A DNA stretch of 64,000 nucleotides. Source: Bolinopsis microptera (lineage: Eukaryota > Ctenophora > Tentaculata > Lobata > Bolinopsidae). A program made the translations under genes and the position numbers. The stretch spans positions 5,711,908 through 5,775,907 of the forward strand of contig NC_087082.1 of the NCBI RefSeq assembly GCF_026151205.1. Reading direction: 5' to 3'. Below the pieces are notes generated by a model that saw nothing but the letters and a program-made list of their open reading frames with translations, had not been told where the DNA came from and did not search any database. Shown here one piece after another: positions 46,901 through 58,199 of this stretch (its first letter is position 1; every line of letters begins with the position of its first letter).

Positions 46901-49900
46901 AAGACGGATAATATGTGCGAATTTGGGCGAATTTCTATGTGCCAAACTAGAAATATGATTTCAAACACAAGAAAATATCTCAAATTGGCGATCTGAATGA
47001 TAGAATTTTTTTGACTGACTACAAGATTTTTTTCAAACTTTCAACATATTAAGATGGGTGTAAGCAAGTTTGGATGAATTTCTATGTTCCAAATTCAAGA
47101 TATCACGCCAAACGCTAGTACATCAGCTGCATTCACTGTCCTTAAACCTGTCCATATTTCATATTAGAGATTAAAGCCTGCCAGCGAAAGCCTATTAGTT
47201 TAGAAAAGCGACCTTTTCCTTAAAGACAATTGTGCAGTATGAGCGAAGCAATTGTTGTCAGTTGCAATTTGTACAATAAGTTCCAATTGTTAGAAGCTGT
47301 ACACACTATTAATTATTACAATAGTATAGTATAAATTACTGTATGTTTACTAAAACATTATTCTTAATCCGCCAATACATTAGCTGCAATACATTAACTT
47401 ACGTTACTCGGCAGTCAAGTTAAAGAACTAGGTTAATTTTAAGAATATGATATTATCTCCTAATATCCACACACAACTTCAAGTGGCAGTGAAAACAACC
47501 AAAATCAGAGTCCTAAGTTTGAGGTTCACATGTTTAAGAGGATTTTATAAAAGATACTTACAGCTGACCACTAAATGCGGACCAGAAATACTAAAACTTA
47601 CAGATCAAGATTCAAGTACCAACAATTGATTATTGATGAGTACAGTTTGTTCAATCAAACTAGATTATATAAGATTACGGAGAGTGTACAAACTATTAAA
47701 AAGCAGGGTAACAACAAACTGACTACTACTGACCCTCAATATCCCCGATAGTACCGCCCAGCTCGATAACACACACATCTGGAGTTTTTCCAGTTTCACT
47801 AACAGGGATCTGGGCTACTCGCTCCACCCAGTCCATTATAGTGTCTGTCACGTGGGGTACTACCTGCACTGTCTTACCCAGGAAGTCTCCTCGCCTCTCT
47901 CGTGATATCACCTGTATAATAGGTATCTTATTAATTAGTAATTAATTAATTAACTCTCAACTGTAAATTGAATGATTGGTATATTTCAACAAAGTATATA
48001 CATATGATGATGCAACCAGTTAAAACAAAACTAACGAATAGAGACATCAAGGTAATTTAAAATAGCTAGTTAAACTAACGTTTTGGTATATCTTCCCTGT
48101 AGTAATATTGTTATCTCGATGGAGAGTGATGTCTAGAAATCTCTCGTAGTTCCCCAAATCTAAATCCACCTGAATGATGGAATCATACATTGTATCCATC
48201 ATTACTGCGTTCATTTTCTCAAACTCCGTTGATGATGTTTTTAAATGTAAGGCTGGTCAAAATGTTAAGCTTATCGCTTAGATCTCGATACTAAATATTA
48301 CAAGGCTTATCACCCAAATTAAAACAATAGGGACAGGGAATTGGCACAAATACGTTTTCCGGCTAGTAAACAAATACGTTGCCCGGCTAGTAAACAAATA
48401 CGTTGTCCGGCTAGTAAACAAATACGTTGTCCGGCTAGTAAACAAATACGTTGTCCGGCTAGTAAACAAATACGTTGCCCGGCTAGTAAACAAATACGTT
48501 GTCCGGCTAGTAAACAAATACGTTGTCCGGTTAGTAAACAAATACGTTGCCCGGCTAGTAAACAAATACGTTGTCCGGCTAGTAAACAAATACGTTGTCC
48601 GGCTAGTAAACAAATACGTTGTCCGGCTAGTAAACAAATGCGTTGTCCGGTTAGTAAACAAATGCGTTGCCCGGCTAGTAAACAAATGCGTTGCCCGGCT
48701 AGTAAACAAATACGTTGTCCGGCTAGTAAACAAATACGTTGTCCGGCTAGTAAACAAATACGTTGTCCGGCTAGTAAACAAATACGTTGTCCGGTTAGTA
48801 AACAAATACGTTGCCCGGCTAGTAAACAAATACGTTGTCCGGCTAGTAAACAAATACGTTGTCCGGCTAGTAAACAAATACGTTGTCCGGCTAGTAAACA
48901 AATACGTTGTCCGGCTAGTAAACAAATACGTTGTCCGGCTAGTAAACAAATACGTTTTCCGGCTAGTAAACAAATACGTTTTCCGGCTAGTAAACAAATA
49001 CGTTGTCCGGCTAGTAAACAAATACGTTGTCCGGCTAGTAAACAAATACGTTTTCCGGCTAGTAAACAAATACGTTGTCTGGCTGCAAACAAATACGTTG
49101 TCCGGCTAGTAAACAAATACGTTGTCCGGCTAGTAAATAAATACGTTGTCCGGCTAGTAAACAAATACGTTGTCTGGCTAGTAAACAAATACGTTTTCCG
49201 GCTAGTAAACAAATACGTTGTCCGGCTGCAAACAAATATGTTGTCCGGCTAGTAGAATATTGTTTTCCGGCTAGTAAACAAATACGTTGCTGGTGCTAGA
49301 AAACAGATACGTTGTCCGGCTGCAAACAATTATGTTGTCCGGCTAGTAGAATATTGTTTTCCGGCTAGTAAACAAATACGTTGCTGGTGCTAGAAAACAA
49401 ATACGTTGTCCGGCTAGTAAACAAATACGTTGTCCGGCTAGTAAACAAATACGTTTTCCGGCTAGTAAACAAATACGTTGTCCGGCTAGTAAACAAATAC
49501 GTTGTCCGGCTAGTAAACAAATACGTTGTCCGGCTAGTAAACAAATACGTTTTCCGGCTAGTAAACAAATACGTTGTTCGGCTAGTAAACAAATACGTTG
49601 TCCGGCTAGTATACAAATACGTTGTCCGGCTAGTAGAATATTGTTTTCCGGCTAGTAAACAAATACGTTGTCCGGCTAGTAAACAAATACGTTGTCCGGC
49701 TAGTAAACAAATACGTTGCCCGGCTAGTAAACAAATATGTTGTCCGGCTAGTAAACAAATACGTTTTCCGGCTAGTAAACAAATACGTTGTCCGGCTGCA
49801 AACAAATATGTTGTCCGGCTAGTAAAATATTGTTTTCCGGCTAGTAAACAAATACGTTGTCCGGCTAGTAAACAAATACGTTTTCCGGCTAGTAAAAAAA

Positions 49901-50400
49901 TACGTTGTCCGGCTGCAAACAAATATGTTGTCCGGCTAGTAGAATATTGTTTTCCGGCTAGTAAACAAATACGTTGCTGGTGCTAGAAAACAGATATGTT
50001 GTCCGGCTAGTAGAATATTGTTTTCCGGCTAGTAAACAAATACGTTGCTGGTGCTAGAAAACAGACAGTCCTTACCTCACCCCCATCGTCCAGGACAAAC
50101 ACTTCACCATGCTCGTAAGGGTTAAAAGTTCCTGCGTCTATGTTTAAGTAGGGGTCTATCTTTATTGACGTTACTGTTAATCCGCTGCATTTTAACACAG
50201 TACCTGGTTAAACGGGATAATTGAGGGGGAGAGAGAAAGAGGCATTAATTGACTCAGTCACTCAGTTAGACTCAAAACACACAGAATATTTAAAGCTGCT
50301 AGCATCTAATGGAACTGTAAAATGACTGACCGATACTAGAAGAAATAACTCCTTTTCCTATTCCGCTGAACACTCCCCCTGTCACCAGAATGTATTTCAT
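43848..50400 (-). CDS. CTPS: CTP synthase, complete 12-exon gene
   Basis: Makes CTP from UTP, ATP and glutamine, the last step of pyrimidine nucleotide synthesis. Exons (minus): 50400-50331, 50203-50076, 48169-48080, 47911-47734, 46523-46396, 46181-46024, 45730-45601, 45473-45339, 45083-44937, 44784-44676, 44505-44352 and 44061-43848. They sum to 1641 bases, 546 aa. The synthase domain opens [17 protein letters not shown] and contains [42 protein letters not shown] and [10 protein letters not shown]. The glutaminase domain has [10 protein letters not shown], the nucleophile in [11 protein letters not shown] (Cys about 395) and the QYHPEY His-Glu pair (about 523 and 525). The protein stops at GLLLACLG, lacking the phosphorylated C-terminal tail of vertebrate CTPS1 (591 aa). 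All catalytic motifs are present, so it should be active. Confidence 0.96.
45107..45177. repeat. TACATTG microsatellite in CTPS intron 8
   Basis: About nine tandem copies of ACATTGT, one carrying a G variant, lie about 25 bases from the exon 9 acceptor on the minus strand. Confidence 0.95.
46524..47733. other. CTPS intron 4, 1.2 kb: nothing recognised
   Basis: AT-rich, with frames of about 60 codons only. AATTTGGGCGAATTTCTATGTGCC and a similar stretch near 47068 form a weak duplication. Confidence 0.5.
48344..50065. repeat. 24-bp minisatellite filling CTPS intron 2
   Basis: About 70 units of 24 bases (core ACGTTGTCCGGCTAGTAAAC then AAAT). Variants are TTTTCCGG, TTGCCCGG, GGCTGCAAAC and AGAATATTGTTTTCCGG, and the copy near exon 2 has GCTGGTGCTAGAAAAC. 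The array ends about 10 bases inside the intron from the exon 2 donor at 50076. No stops occur in several frames of either strand, which explains the long apparent frames there. I do not call them genes. Confidence 0.96.
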
Positions 50401-50407
50401 TGTCCCC

Positions 50408-50766
50408 TAGTGCTAGTGTACTCCATTAGTAAATACAGTTGATACTTTCAACTAGTGCAAGTGTACTCCATTAGTAAATACAGTTGATACTTTCAACTAG
50501 TGCAAGTGTACTCCATTAGTAAATACAGTTGATACTTTCAACTAGTGCAAGTGTACTCCATTAGTAAATACAGTTGATACTTTCAACTAGTGCAAGTGTA
50601 CTCCATTAGTAAATACAGTTGATACTTTCAACTAGTGCAAGTGTACTCCATTAGTAAATACAGTTGATACTTTCAATTAGTGCAAGTGTACTCCATTAGT
50701 AAATACAGTTGATACTTTCAACTAGTGCAAGTGTACTCCATTAGTAAATACAGTTGATACTTTCAA
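50408..50766. repeat. 45-bp array immediately upstream of CTPS start codon
   Basis: Eight units of 45 bases (TTAGTAAATACAGTTGATAC, TTTCAACTAGTGCAAG, TGTACTCCA) end about 8 bases before the CTPS ATG (50400, minus strand). They must form the 5' UTR, the core promoter or a 5' splice/trans-splice region. Only one unit has an obvious substitution (CAATTAG). Confidence 0.95.
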
Positions 50767-51650
50767 CTTCTAGAATAAAATAATATACTTTACAGTAATC
50801 AAGGATTAAGTTAAGCGGTTTGCCTGAGCCCTGATTCAGCATGGACCTAAAGTGCTTATGACATAATGCAGCTGTCATTTGAAAACAATCCCCTTCAACA
50901 AATTTAATCCAGTGTTCTCTCGGCCCACAGGTTCCTCCTATTAAAAAATTTGATTTTGGTTAAAAATCTACCTATTATATGTACTAGCAGGATCCTGTCT
51001 AACCCTAAAGCGGTGTCAAGACTCGAGAGACTAAAATAATTATTACATATTTAATTCGTGTTTTTGACACCATTTGGGAGTCCAAATTTTGGGCACTAAA
51101 ATTCTTATTCCTTGGCCAATTTTTTATTTTTTCATGCTGATTCGAAGGCCATTAAAGCATTTGACCCAGTCAAAAACATTTCAGTTGTATATCTTGTGCG
51201 GTTTTTGTGGGAAGTCGCGTTAAAGTTGATGCCGTGGTGTCAGTAAAATGGCACGGATCCATATATATATATATATTTTATATATCGTCTCGCTTTATAT
51301 ATAGTAAGATTTGACCTAATATTTAGTGTATTACAGGTAAAATTAATTTAGGTAGATATTAAGAATTTGGTAAATTTCTTAATATGACTATTTCCATTAC
51401 TGAGACGTTTTTAATATTTAATTTAGGAGGGTTTTTGAAATTTGTATAGGACTGGTTCACAGTGTGAACAGATTCCAGATCTATTATATATTTTTTAACT
51501 GATATTTAATAAATGATTAAAAGAACCAATTTTAAAGTTGCCATACTGCAGCCTTTATACTGCATACCCACTATGCTCACTTAAAAACAACTCTAAATCA
51601 GTAGGCTGTCACTCTAATAATGCACCACACCGCTACATCCACTCCTAATA

Positions 51651-52418
51651 CAGGGTGGGCCAAAAGTCAGTGGGCATACGTTGGCCTTAATAGCTCCGCC
51701 GTGTTTCATATTTGAGAGCTGTTGCTTTGCAGATGGCATACTGTACTTACTGGTTCGAGGATTCCGTCGTCAAAATTTGAGAATTCGAATACTTTAGACC
51801 ACGCCCATTCAATATTAAAACACCTATATTGCTTTCTCTTAACATACTGAACGCCTAATTTTTTTCAGAGACAGTAGATTATTAAATGTTGCATATGATC
51901 TGAAAACATGAGGCAAAACGGATTAGAAATGACGAAGTTATCAAGCATTTTCTGTATCTCGTTAACAAAATTGACTGGGTGATTATGTGACACCGTGACA
52001 CGACACCTTAATTGGGCACCCTTAACAATTCCCATAATGTTTAACGGGGTGGTTAACGGGCTCACCTAATCGCGTGATTAGGTAAACCATTCACCTGATC
52101 ACACGTAATGAATAAACTCGTTATGCTTCATATCTCGGTCATCTGAGAAGCTTAAGTTCTAATTTTTTCAGGACAATCGTAATTCAAATGGCTAAACACA
52201 ATTCAATAAAATTTAGCTCGATCCGACTATCCAAACTATCAAATAAATGCAAAAATGAACCTTCATTTGAAACAAATGAACTCGAATATTCTTCGATTTA
52301 ACAAATTCCTCGAACCAGTGATAGTGGTAAGTCATACCAGAAAGAATTATTTCAATTGGGCACTCAGTGACTGAGCTATTAAGGCCAACGTATGCCCACT
52401 GACTTTTGGCCCACCCTG
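51651..52418. mobile_element. Tc1/mariner-like MITE with perfect 46-bp ends
   Basis: Ends begin CAGGGTGGGCCAAAAGTCAG and are perfect inverted copies for 46 bases, flanked by TA on both sides (51649-51650 and 52419-52420). The 768-bp body is AT-rich with no transposase frame. The TA duplication fits Tc1/mariner, and perfect ends suggest recent insertion. Confidence 0.9.
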
Positions 52419-52920
52419 TAGTTATACAATAAATTCTTCAATCCTAATTTTGTATCGTGATGGAGACCGGTGGGCGGTGTCCATACAAAACTTTTACTAG
52501 GTTGCCGTTTGGTGTGAGCAATAGCGAACAGCACGCACACTCCTTTGCCCCGTCAACTTATATCTAATCTATTCAAAGAGTGACAGCCATACAAAACATT
52601 GAATTAGGATTCCTTTAAATATCAAATCGATTTATTTTAAACTTGTTTATTCTGTAATAAATGGCATAAAATTGAAATTTTTGTTTAACTGAAATTTTTG
52701 TTTAACTGACTGAAAAATAATGCCATGTGGAAGTAACTTCGATCAATGTATTTTTAAACGCTGATCCCGAATAAGCCCTGAGGAATTATGGGCAGAAAAG
52801 TATTTCTTCCTGTCATCACTGCTCAGGTAATGGATATTATGTGTTTATTGTAATCAATTTAATATTGTCGTTTAAAATGGAATCTTATCTTTTTTTCCAG
52901 TTGTCAAATCTATTATTTAT

Positions 52921-53930
52921 AGATGTGGATTCTCGTGGGGAGATGAGGTACATTTGTTTACTTTTAAAATAGTAAGTACCTGCTTAGCAGGATCAAGAGG
53001 TGATGCACATTTTGTATTATGGAATGCTTGTAACGCTTGTAACTCCTTCTTGTAAGGTCCCGAATTATTTTCTGAACGAAAGTTCAGAAATAACCGAGAA
53101 ATCGACCTTCTCAAGTTGAGGCAATCAGCTGACGCGCGGCTTTTATGGTTATATATGATATGTTTAATCTGTAATAAAGATCAAAATTCAAATTTTTATT
53201 CCTTTTTTTAAAAATTTGTATTCCTTCTTATCAACTCATTTTGATGACTGTTTCTGACCTAAAATTGCACGAAAAATCGATTTAACTAGGTTTCTGAAAC
53301 TATAAACACTTCTTTATCCCTCGAAATTGATATTTTGTAGTTAATACGAGCAACAAGCAACATATATATTTGGATCCTTCGGTTCTGCTCATGACCTAGA
53401 GCCTAGGGAGTTAAGCTGAAACCGAAAGATCAAGGCAATTGTCACCTTAACTGATCGAACAGGTACTAACACAATTTTCAAAGAGAAATGTTCGTTTTAA
53501 TATGTTTGCCGCAGCTTTGCAAAGAGCACGAAACTGAGTACAAAAACACACAGCAGGTAAGCAACTCATTTTGGTGACTGTTCCACACCTAAAATTACAC
53601 GAGAAATTGATTTAAGTTGGTTTTACAGCCCAACAACACTTCCTTATCCCTCAAAATTCATGTTTTATTCAAACGAAGAACATTTTGATCCTGCAACAAG
53701 GAGGTCGTCTCATTAACAAATCGAACGGGTACTATCACAATTTTCAAAGCAGAGCACGATAGCAAAGTTAAATGAAACACAATGAAGGTAGGTTACCAAC
53801 ACCACATAACAAGAAGGAGTTACAAGCGTTCCATAATACAAAATGTGCATCACCTCTTGATCCTGCTGAGCATGTACTTGCTATTAAAAGTAAACAAATG
53901 CACCTCACCTCCCCACGAGAATCCACATCT
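52921..53930. mobile_element. ~1-kb inverted-repeat element, AGATGTGGATTCTCGTGGGG ends
   Basis: The left arm (52921-53060) and inverted right arm (53800-53930) share AGATGTGGATTCTCGTGGGG, TTGATCCTGCT and CATAATACAAAATGTGCATC. Two direct copies of CATTTTG(A/G)TGACTGTT...CCTAAAATT lie inside. A fragment of both modules is at 25270-25450. There is no transposase. Confidence 0.75.
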
Positions 53931-54539
53931 ACGGTGTGGCATAATAGCATCACATTCCTCGTCATCCTTTATTATAACTCTTCTATATCCTTGTCCTCAT
54001 CATCCACTGCACTTCATTCACATCATCTACATCATCAATATCGTCACCGTGTCTTCATTGTTATGTTGGTAGTGCACCAAATTGCTTTCAAGCTCGTCAG
54101 CAGGGATCGCTTCTTGATAGTACTGTCCTTGATGGCCTCTCACAGCTATGAGTAAGGTCTTGAGCAATTCAAACCTTAAACGTTTAGCAACAACGAGGCT
54201 TTTGTCCTGGCCAGTCTTGGCTGCTAGGAGTTTTGTAACCCGCGCCGTTTAAGGAACATGGTATGGTTTCCTGGGGTCGATACATCCAGTGGTTGAGAAT
54301 ACTAAGCCGTTGCAGGCAGCAGCAAGATTTATTCGCGGATTTTCATCATTCATGGTAAGCGACACCCCAAAAGAAAACAATTTTTAATCACTTTCAAAAC
54401 TTGTTTTGAAAATGATTAGTAATGTTAATGATTTTGAGGCATCGAGCAGACAATATTTAATAATATTACTAATTAAGAAATAATTCCCATAACAGCATCT
54501 TCATTTATTACTAATTACTCGATTTACAATCGAACGGAA

Positions 54540-54710
54540 GCCCTCGCGCTTGGCTCTTACTAAATCGCTCGCCCAAAAATTTCACGTGACTTTGGTTTTT
54601 TTGGTTTTGCAGCCGTACATTAACGGGTGATACTCGTAAAATATCTGTTCCATATATTGGACGAGTCCAACTCGGCGCGCGTCCTGGTAGGTTGTAAACC
54701 TACAAAGCCG
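54540..54710. repeat. Outer inverted segments flanking the giant foldback
   Basis: TTACTAAATCGCTCGCCCAA (54556 on) is inverted at about 60190-60225, and TTAACGGGTGATACTCGTAA (54619 on) is inverted at about 60780-60875. The order differs on the two sides, so the flanks were rearranged or carry separate copies. Confidence 0.6.
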
Positions 54711-54728
54711 TACAAAACGGTTTTACAT

Positions 54729-54825
54729 AAACCCTAATCCCAACCCTAACCCTAACCATAACCCCGAAGCTATCCATAATCTTAACCACAACCCTAACCC
54801 TAACCCGAGCCCTAAATAATCGAAT
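54729..54825 (+). repeat. Short degenerate CCCTAA tract
   Basis: About 14 telomere-like units (AACCCTAACCCTAACC and variants) just outside the left end of the giant foldback. Confidence 0.85.
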
Positions 54826-55811
54826 TCACGTTTTACTAGCCTGTCACGTGACCAAAACGGTTTTTGCCCATAACTCTCCAAGGAAGCATTTTAACTAGAG
54901 TGGCGGGTTTTTTTCGATTTTTTTCGAGGAAAATACCGTTGTAATGCTTATTTCGAGAAAATAAGGATGGCGGAAGTTTTTTCGAAAATGGACTTGACCC
55001 AGCAACAAAAATCGTTAATAAACAAACTAACAATTAACAACAATCCAGTGTGTTAGGGAGCCGCTCCAACTGTTTACTAATTGATCTTCCAAGCCTTAGG
55101 GGAACCCCGTTGTTCACGTGATCATGTATGAAAAAATGTACGACGACCGAAGCGGGAAGCCCCTTACTAAACCGGGCCGGCCTAATTGTCTATTTTCAAT
55201 TTAATGAGGTTTCCGAGCTGCTATCTTGAGATAAATGGTCAGGTTCTACTAGTAGTAATACTACACTCACACTATATGTTATATCATATAATTATAAGTA
55301 TAATACACTACACATTTAAACAGCTAACGCAGCCTAGTTTATCATGTTAGAATTATGTGGAAGATATATTAAATGCCAGAATATGCCAAAAGTTTACAAC
55401 GAGAAAGATTGTACAACTATGATAAAGTGATAAGATGTTGGTAATGAAAAATGTAATTATATATGCTAATCTAACTGCGTATAATGCGATTACACTATTA
55501 ATTGCACGAGCCACAGCCGAGTGCAAATTGATACAATAATCGATACAAGCCGATAAAAGCTGATAAAAGCCGATACAAGCTTACTCGTCGGCACCCAGCC
55601 TGTAATTCCGCTTAATCTCTATTTATGAACATTATAGCCTGGGGTCCCCAAGTAAATAAAACCCGTTACATACCAATAATTACAAACCAATAATAACAAA
55701 CCAATAATCGATACAAGCTGAAAAGTTTATTCAAGCAGTTAGCAGAGTTCAATTATTGCGGTTATTTCACGCGACGGGCGTCAGCTATCAGTTTTCTAGC
55801 TTATCAGTTCA

Positions 55812-56600
55812 TCACGTGACTATGCTAACAACCATCACTTGACTATGCTAACAACCATCACGTGACTACGGTAACAACCATCACGTGGCTATGCTAACAA
55901 CCATCATGTGATTATGGTAACAACCATCACGTTACTATGCTAACAACCATCACGTGACTATGGTAACAACCATCACGTGGCTATGCTAACAACCATCATG
56001 TGACTATGGTAACAACCATCACGTTACTATGCTAACAACCATCACATGACTATGCTAACAACCATCATGTGACTATGGTAACAACCATCACGTGACTATG
56101 GTAACAATCATCACGTGACTATGGTAACAACCATCATGTGACTATGCTAACAACTATCACGTGACTATGCTAACAACCATCACCTGACTATGGTAACAAC
56201 CACCACGTGACTATGGTAACAACCACCACGTGACTATGGTAACAACCATCACGTGTCTATGCTAACAACCATCACGTAACTATGCTAACAACCATCACGT
56301 GACAATGACAACAAATATCACGTGACTATGGTAACAACCATCACGTGACTATGGTAACAATCATCACGTGACTATGGTAACAACCATCATGTGACTATGC
56401 TAACAACCATAACGTGACTATGGTAACAACCATCACGTGACTATGGTAACAACCATCACATGACTATGGTAACAACCATCACGTGACTATGCTAACAACC
56501 ATCACGTGAATATGCTAACAACCATCACGTGACTATGGTAACAACCATCATGTGACTATGGTAACAACAATTATATGACTATGCTAACAACCATCACGTG
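55812..56600. repeat. 23-bp CACGTG minisatellite, left arm
   Basis: Roughly 34 units of CATCACGTGACTATGGTAAC plus AAC. The main variants are GCTAACAACC and CATGTG. Most units contain the E-box palindrome CACGTG. Confidence 0.96.
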
Positions 56601-56712
56601 ACTATACGTGTCGTCCTTACACTCCTTATAAGGTAGTCACGTGTCGTACCTACACTCCTTATAAGGTAGTCACGTGCTGTCACTACACTCCTTATAAGGT
56701 AGAATAGTCACG
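56600..56712. repeat. Foldback centre: three CTCCTTATAAGG units
   Basis: Three copies of about 36 bases with ACACTCCTTATAAGGTAGTC and CACGTG separate the two inverted minisatellite blocks. CCTTATAAGG is itself a perfect palindrome and fits the CArG consensus. Confidence 0.9.
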
Positions 56713-57800
56713 TGATTGTTGTTACCATAGTTATGTGATGGTTGTTACCATAGTCACGTGATGGTTGTTAGCATAGTCACGTGATTGTTGTTAGCATAGT
56801 CACGTGATTGTTGTTACCATAGTTATGTGATGGTTTGTATCATAGTCACGTGATTGTTGTTACCATAGTCACGTGATGGTTGTTACCATAATCACGTGAT
56901 ATTTGTTACCATAGTCACATGATTGTTGTTACCATAGTCACGTGATGGTTGTTACCATAGTCACGTGATGGTTGTTATCATAGTCACGTGATGGTTGTTA
57001 CCATAGTCACGTGATTGTTGTTACCATAGTAACGTGATGGTTGTTACCATAGTCACGTGATTGTTGTTACCATAGTCACATGATGGTTGTTAGCATAGTC
57101 ACGTGATGGTGGTTACCATAGTCACGTGATTGTTGTTACCATAGTCACGTGATGGTTGTTACCATAGTCATGTGATGGTTGTTAGCATAGTAACGTGATG
57201 GTTGTTACCATAGTCACGTGATGGTTGTTACCATAGTCACGTGATGGTTGTTACCATAGTCACATGACGGTTGTTAGCATAGTCACGTGATGGTGGTTAC
57301 CATAGTCACGTGATTGTTGTTATCATATTTATGTGATGGTTGTTACCATAGTCACGTGATTGTTGTTACCATAGTCACGTGATGGTTGTTACCATAGTCA
57401 CGTGATATTTGTTACCATAGTCACATGATTATTGTTACTATAGTCACGTGATGGTTGTTACCATAGTCACGTGATGGTTGTTACCATAGTCACGTGATGG
57501 TTGTTACCATAGTCACGTGATTGTTGTTACCATATTCACGTGATGGTTGTTACCATAGTCACGTGATTGTTGTTACCATAGTCACATGATGGTTGTTAGC
57601 ATAGTCAAGTGATGGTTGTTAGCATAGTAACGTGATGGTTGTTACCATAGTCACATGATGGTTGTTAGCATAGCCACGTGATGGTTGTTACCATAGTCAC
57701 GTGATGGTTGTTAGCATAGTAACGTGATGGTTGTTACCATAATCACATGATGGTTGTTAGCATAGCCACGTGATGGTTGTTAGCATAGTCACGTGATGAA
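56712..57800. repeat. 23-bp CACGTG minisatellite, right arm (inverted)
   Basis: Roughly 47 units of the reverse complement (GTCACGTGATGGTTGTTACC plus ATA). It is longer than the left block, so the arms have changed copy number independently. Several units read GTCACGTGAT, close to the CLEAR/E-box type. Confidence 0.96.
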
Positions 57801-58199
57801 CTGATAAGCTAGAAAACTGATAGCTGACGCCCGTCGCGTGAAATAACCGCAATAATTGAACTCTGCTAACTGCTTTAATCAACTTTTCAGCTTGTATCGA
57901 TTATTGGTTTGTTATTATTGGTTTGTAATTATTGGTATGTAACGGGTTTTATTTACTTGGGGACCCCAGGCTATAATGTTCATAAATAGAGATTAAGCGG
58001 AATTACAGGCTGAGTGCCGACGAGTAAGCTTGTATCGGCTTTTATCAGCTTTTATCGGCTTGTATCGATTATTGTATCAATTTGCACTCGGCTGTGGCTC
58101 GTGCAATTAATAGTGTAATCGCATTATACGCAGTTAGATTAGCATATATAATTACATTTTTCATTACCAACATCTTATCACTTTATCATAGTTGTACAA

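Noticed and set aside
48278-49986. Long CPASKQIR- and LFTSRTTY-type open frames
   Set aside because: They are produced by the 24-bp array inside CTPS intron 2 on both strands; no independent coding evidence.
48344-50065. CRISPR-like array
   Set aside because: Repeats are contiguous without unique spacers, and the setting is a eukaryotic intron.
53772-54155. Plus-strand frame with RSYKRSIIQNVHHLL / KKELQAFHNTKCASP
   Set aside because: It lies within the right arm of the 52921-53930 inverted-repeat element and reads its repeat units; the left arm gives the same peptide in reverse orientation.
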